Origin: Pedobacter sp. PF22-3 | GTDB taxonomy: Bacteria; Bacteroidota; Bacteroidia; Sphingobacteriales; Sphingobacteriaceae | Assembly (NCBI RefSeq): GCF_026239555.1 | Contig: NZ_JAPIVP010000006.1 | Coordinates: 1-64,000 of the forward strand | Direction of reading: 5' to 3' | DNA: 64,000 nucleotides | Shown: positions 35,195 through 44,230 of the stretch, piece after piece | How positions within the stretch are numbered: the first letter of the stretch is position 1 | Layout of the letters: every line of letters starts with the position of its first letter | The notes under the pieces: model-generated | Seen by the model: the letters and a program-made list of their open reading frames with translations, nothing else | What the model was told of the DNA's origin: nothing | Databases searched by the model: none | Position numbers and translations under genes: made by a program

Positions 35195-36181
35195 TCAAAC
35201 CTGTAAAACAGGCACCGCTTTATGATATTTATTGCGGTATTCAATAGGCGTTAAACCCGTTATTTTTTTAAAAACATCCCTGAATGATTTGGTATCGGTA
35301 TAACCTACATCAAACATTACCTCGGTTATATTTTTTCTGCTCGATTCGAAACTTCGCTTTGCAGCCTCAATTTTAACCCTTTGAATGTACTCAATCACCG
35401 TATTTTTAGTCGCACTTTTAAATCTCCGCTCGAAACTCCTTCTGCCCAACGCCAGCATATCAGCCAGTTGGTCTACTGTAATCCGTTCCTGGTAATTTCC
35501 ATCAATAAATTCCTGGGCCTTTTTAATTTTTGCATCCTCATGTCCTTTTTGTCCCTGGAACATCATAAAAGCCAGCTGACTTTCACGATCGATATCAATA
35601 GCGAAATATTTAGCGGCTAAAATGGCGGTATCCCGATCCGTATGTTTCTCTACCAGGTATAAAAGTAGGTTCCAGTACGAATTTGCACCACCGCTCGAAT
35701 ATAAACCCTGGGCATCGGTAATAATACTGCCATCTACCAGTTCTACTTTGGGGAACATTTCTCTAAATTGGTTGGCAAACAGCCAATGCGTAGAACATTT
35801 TCTTCCATCTAATAAACCCGTTGCAGCGAGTAAAAATGCACCCATACAGAGGGAGGCCACTTCTGCACCTTTTGCATGCTGTTTTATAATCCAGGGCAAC
35901 AGATCCTGATTTGCCTCCATGGCATATCCTACATTACCACTTATTGCCGGAACAAAAATCAGATCGGTATGTTCCACTTCATGCAATAATTTATCGGCAT
36001 GTACCGAAAAAAGACTATTATTCAGCTTTACCTCTTTTGTCATGGCTACCAGCTCCACTTTAAAAAGCGGCAATTTACCCGATGCCTGTAAAAATTCGTT
36101 AACAGCGGTAAATAAATAACGTGGATCTGCAATGGCTTCGATTACCGCAGTCTCTGGAATTAAGATAGATACATGTTTCAT
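35195..36181 (-). CDS. GlxA-type AraC family regulator with DJ-1/PfpI domain
   Basis: The 328-residue cytoplasmic protein joins an N-terminal class I glutamine-amidotransferase-like domain (about 1-190; VASLCMGAFLLAATGLLDGR contains the nucleophile-position Cys, followed by CSTHW) to a C-terminal pair of AraC helix-turn-helix motifs (about 225-322; ITVDQLADMLALGRRSFERR and ITEVMFDVGYTDTKSFRDVF). Members usually respond to small metabolites; the ligand here is unknown. It is divergent from the VOC-DoxX pair, a likely target. The promoter lies so close that the mRNA may be leaderless. Confidence 0.9.
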   Translation of the reverse strand: MKHVSILIPETAVIEAIADPRYLFTAVNEFLQASGKLPLFKVELVAMTKEVKLNNSLFSVHADKLLHEVEHTDLIFVPAISGNVGYAMEANQDLLPWIIKQHAKGAEVASLCMGAFLLAATGLLDGRKCSTHWLFANQFREMFPKVELVDGSIITDAQGLYSSGGANSYWNLLLYLVEKHTDRDTAILAAKYFAIDIDRESQLAFMMFQGQKGHEDAKIKKAQEFIDGNYQERITVDQLADMLALGRRSFERRFKSATKNTVIEYIQRVKIEAAKRSFESSRKNITEVMFDVGYTDTKSFRDVFKKITGLTPIEYRNKYHKAVPVLQV

Positions 36182-36185
36182 ATCT

Positions 36186-36216
36186 CAAATATAATAAGGC
36201 TGATTGTCGTAAACAA
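36186..36216 (-). promoter_or_regulatory. Promoter of the AraC-type gene (full consensus)
   Basis: On the minus strand TTG (36214-36216) is followed by 20 nt and TATATTTG (36186-36193), matching the Bacteroidota -33/-7 consensus including spacing. The -7 element ends only 5 bp before the ATG. Confidence 0.6.
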
Positions 36217-36264
36217 CCCCCGCAATTGTCGTTTCTACGTGTTCCGCTTACTGTGACCACCCTT

Positions 36265-36272
36265 TATGTTTG
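36265..36272 (+). promoter_or_regulatory. Putative -7 element of the VOC-DoxX operon
   Basis: TATGTTTG matches TAnnTTTG exactly, 74 bp before the VOC gene, in the divergent gap with the AraC-type regulator. Confidence 0.4.
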
Positions 36273-36345
36273 TATGGTTAAGGGCTGATGCCGAAATGTA
36301 TGAAGGAGAACTGATTGCTTAATGGCATCAAATAAATAGGAACAA

Positions 36346-36759
36346 ATGGCTAGCATAAATTCATATATCACCTTTAATGGTAATTGCCAGGAAGCAATGA
36401 CTTTTTACCAGGATTGCCTGGGTGGAGAACTAACACTCGAAACTATTGGAGAATCGGCTTTTGCAGAAAAAATGCCTAATATCATACGAAAGCGTGTGGT
36501 GCATGCCGTTTTAGCTAAAGATGAAATGGTAATTATGGGTACTGATATGGTTGAAGAAAGGGGACTTGTAAAAGGAAACTCCGTGTCAATGATGCTCAAC
36601 TGCAATTCCGAAGAAGAGGCAAAAGCTTTTTACCATAAACTTTCAGTCGGTGGCAGAGCCTCACACCCTTTACAGGAAACCTTTTGGGGCGCACTTTTCG
36701 GCGATTTAACAGACCGTTTTGGGAATAATTGGTTAATTAATTACGACAAAAATAAGTAA
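36346..36759 (+). CDS. VOC family (PhnB-like) protein
   Basis: The 137-residue cytoplasmic protein has the PhnB/3-demethylubiquinone-type glyoxalase fold: YITFNGNCQEAMTFYQDCLG at the start, VHAVLAKDEMVIMGTD in the middle and FWGALFGDLTDRFGNNWLIN at the end. Metal-ligand positions of true glyoxalases are not all present, so no reaction is assigned. The DoxX-like gene starts 2 bp after its stop. Confidence 0.85.
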   Translation: MASINSYITFNGNCQEAMTFYQDCLGGELTLETIGESAFAEKMPNIIRKRVVHAVLAKDEMVIMGTDMVEERGLVKGNSVSMMLNCNSEEEAKAFYHKLSVGGRASHPLQETFWGALFGDLTDRFGNNWLINYDKNK

Positions 36760-36761
36760 AT

Positions 36762-37139
36762 ATGAAAAAGCTAACGACCTGGTATTGGATTGTAACCATT
36801 ATTTTCGCTTTAATGATGATTATGGACGGCTTTGGTGGAGTAACACAGCAGGAAGCAGGTAAAGAAGTACTTAAACACCTCGGATATCCGATGTATATGC
36901 TCATTATTGTAGGCATTTCAAAATTGCTTGGGGCAGTATCAATTTTACAGAATAAATATACAGCCATTAAAGAATGGGCTTATGCAGGTTTTGCCATCAA
37001 TTTTATTGGCGCTTTTGCTTCAAGAGCATTTGTTGGCGATGGAATATCGTTGCTGATCCCACCACTTGTTGCTTTGATAATGATGTTTATTCCGTATATT
37101 CTATGGAAAAAACTTAGAGCAAATGTTAAAAATAGTTAA
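36762..37139 (+). CDS. DoxX-like integral membrane protein
   Basis: The 125-residue protein has four membrane spans (around 5-22, 42-64, 70-92 and 96-115) and the DoxX-like segment MLIIVGISKLLGAVSILQ. Family function is poorly known; some members act in redox or thiol homeostasis. The 2-bp gap to the VOC gene indicates translational coupling. Confidence 0.8.
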   Translation: MKKLTTWYWIVTIIFALMMIMDGFGGVTQQEAGKEVLKHLGYPMYMLIIVGISKLLGAVSILQNKYTAIKEWAYAGFAINFIGAFASRAFVGDGISLLIPPLVALIMMFIPYILWKKLRANVKNS

Positions 37140-37186
37140 AACTAAATGATTAGTTTAATTAAAGGCTTTTCAGAACCAAATATTGT

Positions 37187-37194
37187 TAACTTTG
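37187..37194 (+). promoter_or_regulatory. Putative -7 element of the hydrolase gene
   Basis: TAACTTTG matches TAnnTTTG exactly, 105 bp before the hydrolase ATG. The implied leader of about 90 nt includes the hairpin and small ORF at 37230. Confidence 0.4.
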
Positions 37195-37229
37195 GGTATT
37201 GCAAACAACCAAACAAAACAAAAACGATC

Positions 37230-37295
37230 ATGATTCCAGATTTAATGTGGAATCATAATGGTTTAATTACTCTAAAAACAATATTATACGAATGA
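37230..37295 (+). CDS. Small ORF (21 codons) overlapping the hydrolase start
   Basis: The frame begins MIPDLMWNHNGL and its TGA overlaps the ATG of the hydrolase gene as ATGA. Its first codons lie in a perfect 9-bp inverted repeat (ATGATTCCA 37230-37238 with TGGAATCAT 37248-37256). It could couple translation or be coincidental. Confidence 0.35.
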   Translation: MIPDLMWNHNGLITLKTILYE

Positions 37296-38611
37296 AAAAG
37301 AGCCTTTTATTCATAATCGCTTTATTATTTGCCACTTCAGCATTTTCTCAAAATGTGATCCAGCTTTTCAATGGCGCAAACGACTTTTTTAAACTTTTAC
37401 AGGAAGAGAAATTTAAAGATGCCCACGCTTTCTTTGACGATACTTTAAAAACGAAACTGACGGAAGACAACTTACAGAAACTTTGGGGTGACATTGGAAC
37501 CAAATATGGAAAGGCAGAATCATTGGATGCCGTTCAAAGTAAAGCCCAGGGCGAGTTTTTTGCTGTAACGGTTGAAGGTAAATTTGCTAACGGAGATCAG
37601 AACTTTATTTTAGGTTTTAATAAACAACAAAAAATTGTCGGAATCTTTCTGGCACCCTCCAGAAAAACTTCCTCTTATTTAAAACCAAGTTATGTAGATA
37701 CAGGTTTATACCAGGAAAAGTCAGTATATATTGGTCCGGCAGGAAAACAATTGGCGGCCATTATTACCACGCCAAAAAATGTCAAAAATTTCCCTATCGT
37801 GGTTTTTGTGCATGGTTCCGGACCTGCTGATATGGATGAAACTATTGGTGCGAATAAGCCTTTTAAAGATCTTGCTGGCGGTTTAGCTTCTAAGGGAATT
37901 GCTTCAGTTCGATACGTAAAACGAACTTTAATCTATCCTAACGAATTTAATAAAGCTTTCACTGTAAAAGAAGAGGTGCTGGATGATGCAGCTGCAGCTA
38001 TAACTCTTGCAAAAACAGTTGTTGGAGCCAATCCAAAAGCTGTTTATGTATTCGGTCATAGTTTAGGTGGAATGTTGGCCCCTAAAATAGCAGCCATAAC
38101 ACCTGATTTGGCGGGGATTATTTTGGCGGCAACACCTGCAAGAAAATTAACGGATATTATTGTTGATCAGAATAAGTATATGTTCGATCAGGCTAATGAT
38201 ACAACCGCTGCTTTTAAGAAACAATTGGCAGATGCTGCTGTGGAAATTGATAAAAGCAGAATTTCACAGTTGGGAACAACCATAAAGCCTGATTCTGTAA
38301 TTTTAGGATTGCCAGCAAAATATTGGGCAGATTTAAATAGCTACAACCAGGTTGCTGTAGCTAAAAGCCTTTCTAAGCCTAAAATCTACGTATTGCAAGG
38401 TGGTAATGACTTTCAGGTAGGTAAAGTAGATTTTGATTTATGGAATGATGCTTTGGGCAAAAAGAAAAATGTGGTGCTTAAATTTTATCCGGATTTAAAC
38501 CACCTGTTGAGTTCCCAAACCGAAAAGGGTACTATGGCTCAATATCAGGCTGCTGTAAGCGTATCAGAAACTTTGGTTAACGATCTCGCATTATGGATTA
38601 AGGCCAAATAG
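37292..38611 (+). CDS. Secreted alpha/beta hydrolase with N-terminal DUF3887-like domain
   Basis: The 439-residue protein has a signal peptide (ending SAFSQ at residue 20), an N-terminal domain of the NTF2-like DUF3887 type (about 22-115) and a C-terminal alpha/beta hydrolase domain. That domain has an oxyanion-type VFVHGSGPADMDE, the nucleophile elbow GHSLGG and a late DLNHLLSS with the likely catalytic His. It is probably a periplasmic serine esterase or peptidase-like hydrolase of unknown substrate. Confidence 0.85.
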   Translation: MKKSLLFIIALLFATSAFSQNVIQLFNGANDFFKLLQEEKFKDAHAFFDDTLKTKLTEDNLQKLWGDIGTKYGKAESLDAVQSKAQGEFFAVTVEGKFANGDQNFILGFNKQQKIVGIFLAPSRKTSSYLKPSYVDTGLYQEKSVYIGPAGKQLAAIITTPKNVKNFPIVVFVHGSGPADMDETIGANKPFKDLAGGLASKGIASVRYVKRTLIYPNEFNKAFTVKEEVLDDAAAAITLAKTVVGANPKAVYVFGHSLGGMLAPKIAAITPDLAGIILAATPARKLTDIIVDQNKYMFDQANDTTAAFKKQLADAAVEIDKSRISQLGTTIKPDSVILGLPAKYWADLNSYNQVAVAKSLSKPKIYVLQGGNDFQVGKVDFDLWNDALGKKKNVVLKFYPDLNHLLSSQTEKGTMAQYQAAVSVSETLVNDLALWIKAK

Positions 38612-38636
38612 TCTAAATCAGCTAATAAAAAAGAAT

Positions 38637-38667
38637 AAAGCTCCGATTAAAGTCAGGAGCTTTTTTT
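38637..38667 (+). terminator. Rho-independent terminator
   Basis: AAAGCTCC pairs with GGAGCTTT, followed by a T-run, 25 bp after the hydrolase stop. Confidence 0.85.
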
Positions 38668-38769
38668 GTGCATTTAATTTCTTTTCATTCCTACTTTGTT
38701 TATAATTCACAAACAATTCAAAAAAGAAGTGGTTTAAGTTTAGAGTATCTCAACTAAAATAGTTTGTTT

Positions 38770-39738
38770 ATGGAAAAGCGGAAAATCACTTTAAAAGGAA
38801 TATGGGGCATTTTGAAAGCATCGTTTACTGGGTTTAACAATCATAAGGTAACGAAACTTAGTGGCTCATTAGCCTATTATACTGTGTTTTCTATGGCGCC
38901 ATTACTTGTGGTAATTATCTCTTTGTGCGGCATATTTTTAGGAAGAGAAATAGCCGAAGGACAGGTTTATGCCCAACTTGAAGGATTTTTAGGCAGGGAA
39001 TCGGCCGTTTCCTTACAACAGTTGATCAAAAATGCCTATTTGGATGGAAAAAGCACTATTGCTTTAATCATTGGTATCATCACCCTGTTAATTGGTGCAA
39101 CTACCGTTTTTGGCGATATTCAGGATTCTATCAACACCATTTGGGGAGTAAAGCCCAAACCTAAAAGAGGGTGGGTGAAAATGTTGCAGAATCGTTTTTT
39201 GTCTTTTTCGGTAATTATTAGCCTGGGTTTCGTGCTATTGGTTTCATTGGCCGTTACTTCGGTATTAGATGCTTTTAGCGGCCGCCTGCAGGCTAGGTTT
39301 GCCGAAGTATCTGTTGTTGTATTTTACATCTTCAACCAAATTATAACCCTGGCTGTTATATCATTGATATTTGGTGTAATATTTAAGGTATTGCCTGATG
39401 CAATTATCAAATGGCGTGATGTAATGGCAGGTGCAATAGTTACTGCTATATTATTTATGATCGGTAAATTTGCCATCTCCATTTATATTGGGCAAAGCAA
39501 TGTGGGTGGCACTTATGGTGCAACAGGTTCGTTAGTGGTTGTGCTTTTATGGACTTACTATTCTTCTATCATTTTATATTTTGGTGCCGAATTTACTAAA
39601 GCTTATGCTGTTGCCTTTGGATCGGAGATTTATCCTTCACATTATGCGGTAACAACCAAAGAAATTGAAATAGAAACCGAAGGTAAATCTATACAGGATA
39701 ATCACCCTGAAATTAAAGAAGAAGTGAAAAAAGCATAA
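38770..39738 (+). CDS. YihY/virulence factor BrkB family membrane protein
   Basis: The 322-residue inner-membrane protein shows the family segments KLSGSLAYYTVFSMAPLLVV, IGIITLLIGATTVFGDIQDS, LPDAIIKWRDVMAGAIVTAI and the final GSLVVVLLWTYYSSIILYFG. Six spans are expected. The Glu/Lys-rich C-terminal tail is cytoplasmic. The ATG at 38770 is preferred to TTG 38764. Function is not settled for the family. It converges on yjbQ with a 2-bp gap between stops. Confidence 0.92.
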   Translation: MEKRKITLKGIWGILKASFTGFNNHKVTKLSGSLAYYTVFSMAPLLVVIISLCGIFLGREIAEGQVYAQLEGFLGRESAVSLQQLIKNAYLDGKSTIALIIGIITLLIGATTVFGDIQDSINTIWGVKPKPKRGWVKMLQNRFLSFSVIISLGFVLLVSLAVTSVLDAFSGRLQARFAEVSVVVFYIFNQIITLAVISLIFGVIFKVLPDAIIKWRDVMAGAIVTAILFMIGKFAISIYIGQSNVGGTYGATGSLVVVLLWTYYSSIILYFGAEFTKAYAVAFGSEIYPSHYAVTTKEIEIETEGKSIQDNHPEIKEEVKKA

Positions 39739-39740
39739 AT

Positions 39741-40163
39741 TTATGTTCCCCAGGCAGTAATAATTAACCTTCGTTGTCCACCATGATTGCGATGTTCGCA
39801 AAGGTAAATGCCCTGCCAGGTACCCAGCGCTAATCTGCCATTTCTGATTGGGATAGTTACAGCACTCCCTAAAAGTGCAGATTTTAAATGTGCAGGCATA
39901 TCGTCCGATCCCTCATAGTCGTGCTCATAATCGGGATCGTTTTCCTTTACCGTTTTATTAAAGAACATTTCAAAATCTACCCTTACTGTAGGATCTGCAT
40001 TCTCGTTAATCGTTAGTGAAGCCGAGGTATGCTGTATAAAAACCTGGCAAATTCCAATGTTAATCTCGTCAATTTGGGGCAAGGCATCCTCAACCTCGTC
40101 GGTAATGATATGGAAACCTCTTCTTCTTTCTCTGAGGGCTAATGCTTGCTGGTATATTTTCAT
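39741..40163 (-). CDS. YjbQ/UPF0047 family protein
   Basis: The 140-residue cytoplasmic protein matches the small YjbQ family at full length. It contains FIQHTSASLTINENADPTVR, the HDYEGSDDMPAHLKSALLGS segment and the C-terminal GTWQGIYLCEHRNHGG. These His, Glu and Asp residues form the family's metal site. Some members have weak thiamine-phosphate synthase activity; the physiological role is unclear. Confidence 0.9.
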   Translation of the reverse strand: MKIYQQALALRERRRGFHIITDEVEDALPQIDEINIGICQVFIQHTSASLTINENADPTVRVDFEMFFNKTVKENDPDYEHDYEGSDDMPAHLKSALLGSAVTIPIRNGRLALGTWQGIYLCEHRNHGGQRRLIITAWGT

Positions 40164-40221
40164 CTGAATTAATTCATTTTAAATTTTTGAAACTGATCTG
40201 AATTTTAAGATTTTCAAATTC

Positions 40222-40238
40222 GTCAGACAGTGTCTGAC
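40222..40238. promoter_or_regulatory. 17-bp palindrome GTCAGACAgTGTCTGAC
   Basis: A perfect 8-bp inverted repeat around one base lies between yjbQ and the DUF2157-type gene, followed by five T on the plus strand. It could be an operator or a short hairpin. Confidence 0.35.
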
Positions 40239-40249
40239 TTTTTCAATTC

Positions 40250-40281
40250 GTAGATCTCTCCACTACGGTCGAGATGACGAT
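40250..40281. repeat. Partial CGTCATCTC-type repeat end
   Basis: TAGATCTCTCCACTACGGTCGAGATGACGAT matches the right arm of the elements at 32751, 33185 and 44231, but no left arm is nearby, so it is a solitary half. Confidence 0.5.
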
Positions 40282-40308
40282 TAGTGTATTTTAATTAATC
40301 TCAGGATA

Positions 40309-41343
40309 TTACTTCAAAAACTCCACATTCCATATTTTCTCTGCTTTTCTGCCTATCAACCAAAAAGAAGCTGCTAGCACAGAGAAGAATAAGGCTTTAT
40401 GCCAACTGTCCCAGAAATACTCGAAATAGCGTGTGTAAAGGTTGATGAAGAGAAAGGTAATACCGAATTCCCTTGCAATATCATCGTGGTATTTTAAGCC
40501 GAGTAAAGTACTTGCAACACAGATTACTGCGGAAATTAATGCCCAATAAAATAAACTTAACTGCCTCACGGTATACCATTCTTCTAAGCTGGCGAAATTG
40601 CCGAACACCGATAAAGCCCAAAGTGATACAAACAAGTAAACCATCCCTGCGATATAGGTGACCTGAAAGAAATTTTGCGTTTTAGGAAAAGCTTTCATAA
40701 TAAAAGATGCTGCGGTTAATGCTGCTCCGAAAACCACGAAACGTAAAGGGTAATTCATGCCAAGGAAATAATAATTCCATCGGCTTAAATAACCTGTTTC
40801 TGTGCCAAACCAGGCACCTAAAGATAGCAAGGCAAAAATCCAGATTAAACGTGAATTGAAGATATAACCTAAAGCACCATAAATGAAAACAGATATTAAA
40901 ATCAGGATAGAGAAATTACCAGATCCATTATCCAGTACCTTTCCGAAATAAGCAATGGCATTTGCCGTGAGTAAAATGGCAGAAAACACAATGGCCTCAT
41001 TGCTAAACTTTAAATGCGCCAGCTTCTTCTTCCGCCTAAACCCCAGGATATAAAGCCATCCCGCCAATCCACCAGAAACAATAGCGATAACGATATTTGG
41101 TGTATTGTAAACCCTTTTTAAATAGTTTAAAATCGAATTATCAATAAGGAGTGATCCAAGAGCAATAAAACCACAAGCTAAGGCTACCCAAAAAGCATAT
41201 TGTGCTAAACGGAGCCAATCAAAATTTTTGGCTTCATAACTTTTACGGAGTTTATCGCCTGTTTCATCATTAATTAAGCCATCGCTTTGCCATTGCTCAA
41301 TCATGTCATCTAGAAACTCACTCTTTTCTCTGTCAACTTTCAT
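40309..41343 (-). CDS. DUF2157-like multi-span membrane protein
   Basis: The 344-residue protein has a short soluble N-terminus (about 1-45; EQWQSDGLINDETGDKLRKS is the DUF2157-like helical pattern) and about nine hydrophobic segments. No catalytic motif is visible and the function is unknown. It lies downstream of the antiporter gene on the same strand, separated by the heptad array at 41374. Confidence 0.75.
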   Translation of the reverse strand: MKVDREKSEFLDDMIEQWQSDGLINDETGDKLRKSYEAKNFDWLRLAQYAFWVALACGFIALGSLLIDNSILNYLKRVYNTPNIVIAIVSGGLAGWLYILGFRRKKKLAHLKFSNEAIVFSAILLTANAIAYFGKVLDNGSGNFSILILISVFIYGALGYIFNSRLIWIFALLSLGAWFGTETGYLSRWNYYFLGMNYPLRFVVFGAALTAASFIMKAFPKTQNFFQVTYIAGMVYLFVSLWALSVFGNFASLEEWYTVRQLSLFYWALISAVICVASTLLGLKYHDDIAREFGITFLFINLYTRYFEYFWDSWHKALFFSVLAASFWLIGRKAEKIWNVEFLK

Positions 41344-41373
41344 AGGTTAGGTTATACACGAAGATATGCTTTT

Positions 41374-41438
41374 TAGTCCTTAGTCAAAAGTCCTCAGTCA
41401 ATAGACTCCCGGCTTCGGACTAATGACTCCTGACTAAT
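41374..41438. repeat. Inverted heptad-repeat array abutting the antiporter stop
   Basis: Units TAGTCCT, TAGTCAA, AAGTCCT, CAGTCAA, TAGACTC are followed by CCGGCTTCGG and then GACTAAT, GACTCCT, GACTAAT. The two arms are reverse complements in type, so the RNA can fold into a hairpin. The array ends at the antiporter stop codon (41439-41441). Confidence 0.7.
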
Positions 41439-43652
41439 CTATATAACCTCCTTGATCTTCTTATTGTTCCCAACAATCCAAATTACATCGCCATTGTCGA
41501 ACACAAAGTCGGATGAAGGATTCAATATTCTATCAGCACCACGTTCAATACCAACAATTAAAGCCTGTGCTTTTTCGCGGATACCGGCATTTCTGATGCT
41601 CTGGCCATAAACGGGCGATTCGGTATGAACCACAACTTTTTGCAAGGTCATTTCTTTATTCGGAAAATTATTTTCTTCGGCTGTTTCCGGAGCATCAACT
41701 TCTAAAAGTGCCTTAACAGCGGCCAATTGATCATCAGCACCAATCAACAACAGTTTATCATTAGGATAAAGCCGCTCATCTCTGCCTGGTGTTGGGATAT
41801 TGTTTCTTCCCCTCTCAATTAAGGCAATATTTACCCCATATTTTTCCCTGATCATTAATTCGGTAAGCGTTTTTCCGACCACCTCTGATTCTGGTGAAAC
41901 AGTAAGTTCTGTTAAATGGGTATCCCAAGGTAGAATATCAGGTTTTTGATGCTCACGGGCATTCAGATTCAACATGAAACGTCTTTCCAGTTTATCGTAA
42001 AAAGACTGCAATTTCCTGGAGAAGATAACCATGCCTAAAATGATTAACCCTAAGGCAATTACGGCAGCAATCCAGGTATCAAAAAATTCATACATTAGAA
42101 ACCCTACAAAGAAGATCCCTAAGGCTATTCTGAAAAATTCAATGGCAATTAACGGGCCACGGGTATATTTTTTATTCAGCCAAAGGTGAGAATAGGCTGT
42201 TCGTTGAATCCTTCGGATAGATAATGCCCATAAAAATGGCGACATTAAAATGAACGAAACCACTACACTGATGATAATAGAAGTTAAATTATTTGAAAGA
42301 TTGCTTACAATAAAAGGCTGAAGGTATCGGTAAGCAAGAAATATGATTGCTATAATGATGACCGAGTGGATTATTGTATTAAAAATATAAGACCTTAATA
42401 ACACTTTCCAATCGCTTAAAGTGGTAATCCCTTCAGTACTCGAACTGTACCTTTCGATTCCGTCTAACCATTTTTTGGGTAAAGCACGGTTTAAGTATTG
42501 ATAAAAAGGTTCTGATAGTTTAATGAGATAAGGTGTGGTAAAAGTTGTGATAGCTGCTGCTGCCACGGCAATAGGATAGAGAAAATCGCTGGTTACTTTA
42601 AGGGTTAGGCCTAATGAGGCAATGATAAATGAAAACTCACCAATTTGTGCCAAACTCATGCCCGATTGTACCGAAGTTTTTAGTGGCTGCCCAGACAATA
42701 ATGCACCTAAAATGGTAAAAATGATTTTTCCGAAGATGATAACCACCGAAGCGACTAAAATAGGAACGGCGTATTTAACAAGCATAGCAGGATCAATCAG
42801 CATACCAACCGAAACAAAGAAGACCGCGGCAAATAAGTCTTTAACAGATTTTGTTAAGTGTTCTATTCTTTCGGCCTGTGTAGTTTCGGCTAAAATAGAG
42901 CCCATAATAAATGCACCCAGCGCAGGAGAGAAACCAACTTTATCTGCTAATAATACCATCACCAAACACAAACCTAACGATACCACCAGCATGGTTTCAT
43001 CATTCATTAATTTTTTGGTTGCTTTAAGAAATGAAGGGATCAAAAATATTCCGCCCAAAAACCAAAGCACTAAAAAGAATGCTAGTTTTAAGATAGAATA
43101 CAGCATTTCTGTACCTGCCGATTGCTGACTTACCGCTAATGTAGAAAATAGCACCAATAATAAGATCGCCACCAGATCTTCAACAATTAAAACTCCGAAA
43201 ACCAGACCAGCAAACTTTTTATGCTTTAACCCGAGTTCTTCGAAGGCTTTTATGGTAATCATGGTTGAGGATATGGATAAGATCCCACCTAAAAACAAAC
43301 TGTCCATATCTTTCCAGCCCATGCCTTTACCAACTAAGTAACCTGCCAGAATGATAAAAAGGACTTTTACAATTGCGGTGATGGAAGCGGATCCGCCAAC
43401 TTTCACCAGTTTTTTGAAACTGAATTCTAAACCAAGGCTGAATAGCAGGAAAATTACACCAATTTCGCCCCAAATATTAATACTCTTGGTGTCGGTAACT
43501 GAGGGGAAAAAATCTAAATGTGAGCCAACCAAAAGGCCAGCCAATATGTAGCCCAAAACCAAGGGCTGTTTTATTTTTTTAAAGATAAGTGTGGTTATTC
43601 CTGCTGCGGCAAGAATTAATCCTAAGTCGGCTATTAAATCGGGTAAATGCAT
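41439..43652 (-). CDS. Cation/proton antiporter (CPA2, KefB-like) with two TrkA-C domains
   Basis: The 737-residue inner-membrane protein has a CPA2 exchanger domain (about 1-390) with LVLGYILAGLLVGSHLDFFP, LFLGGILSISSTMITIKAFE and PALGAFIMGSILAET. A second set of spans covers about 420-560. Two TrkA-C/RCK-C regulatory domains end the protein (about 585-660 and 672-737), with no TrkA-N nucleotide-binding domain. Likely role: K+ or Na+/H+ exchange for pH and ion balance. The regulatory ligand is unknown. Confidence 0.88.
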   Translation of the reverse strand: MHLPDLIADLGLILAAAGITTLIFKKIKQPLVLGYILAGLLVGSHLDFFPSVTDTKSINIWGEIGVIFLLFSLGLEFSFKKLVKVGGSASITAIVKVLFIILAGYLVGKGMGWKDMDSLFLGGILSISSTMITIKAFEELGLKHKKFAGLVFGVLIVEDLVAILLLVLFSTLAVSQQSAGTEMLYSILKLAFFLVLWFLGGIFLIPSFLKATKKLMNDETMLVVSLGLCLVMVLLADKVGFSPALGAFIMGSILAETTQAERIEHLTKSVKDLFAAVFFVSVGMLIDPAMLVKYAVPILVASVVIIFGKIIFTILGALLSGQPLKTSVQSGMSLAQIGEFSFIIASLGLTLKVTSDFLYPIAVAAAAITTFTTPYLIKLSEPFYQYLNRALPKKWLDGIERYSSSTEGITTLSDWKVLLRSYIFNTIIHSVIIIAIIFLAYRYLQPFIVSNLSNNLTSIIISVVVSFILMSPFLWALSIRRIQRTAYSHLWLNKKYTRGPLIAIEFFRIALGIFFVGFLMYEFFDTWIAAVIALGLIILGMVIFSRKLQSFYDKLERRFMLNLNAREHQKPDILPWDTHLTELTVSPESEVVGKTLTELMIREKYGVNIALIERGRNNIPTPGRDERLYPNDKLLLIGADDQLAAVKALLEVDAPETAEENNFPNKEMTLQKVVVHTESPVYGQSIRNAGIREKAQALIVGIERGADRILNPSSDFVFDNGDVIWIVGNNKKIKEVI

Positions 43653-43754
43653 CTATATAAAAGGTAATGGTGTTTAAATAATTTATTTCCAGGCATAATT
43701 GGTGCCTGGCATTTTATTGAAAACCCACATTGAAGTGGTTAAAAATGAAATTAC

Positions 43755-44108
43755 TTACCAAAAAACATGTTTTGGATAGAGCATCTTAAACAGGCACCAA
43801 TAATTATACTTTAATCTTTTGATTACAACTTTTGTATTGATGGTTTTGTTCTTGAAAAAAAGGAATAGCCAAAAAGTGATCAGAACAAAAGCACTGGAAG
43901 ATATTTTTACAACAGAACTGTTAATAAAATCTTTTTGCAGGCTTTCATTATCCTGATTGAACCCAAGATTATGGTTGATGTTTTTTTTACACGAAAAGAA
44001 ACTGATTTTAGTGTTTTTTAATGCGGCATCATTTCTTTGTTTTTGCGATGCGAAGACCGCAAAATTAATGGAGATAGAGAGAAAGAAAATGATGTAAAAA
44101 AGCCTCAT
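43755..44108 (-). CDS. Small hypothetical membrane protein
   Basis: The 117-residue product has an N-terminal hydrophobic signal or anchor (about 3-20), a polar middle with two Cys-Lys pairs, and one span (about 70-87) followed by a basic tail. I do not recognise a family. Reading frame, signal and spacing support a gene, but conservation cannot be judged. Low G+C and no neighbours in the same operon. Confidence 0.5.
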   Translation of the reverse strand: MRLFYIIFFLSISINFAVFASQKQRNDAALKNTKISFFSCKKNINHNLGFNQDNESLQKDFINSSVVKISSSAFVLITFWLFLFFKNKTINTKVVIKRLKYNYWCLFKMLYPKHVFW

Positions 44109-44230
44109 TGCCGCTAATATAACGAAAATAAGGCTTTTTTGAAAGAGAAATCTGATTTAAACAGACTTAAATACCCTTTTGACTTAGATATTAAAATTGA
44201 GTTTATAAAATCACTCTAGTCTCTATTTAC

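Noticed and set aside
42622..43128. 168-codon plus-strand frame inside the antiporter gene
   Set aside because: It is antisense to a clear CPA2 domain with intact family motifs; the frame reflects codon bias of the real gene.
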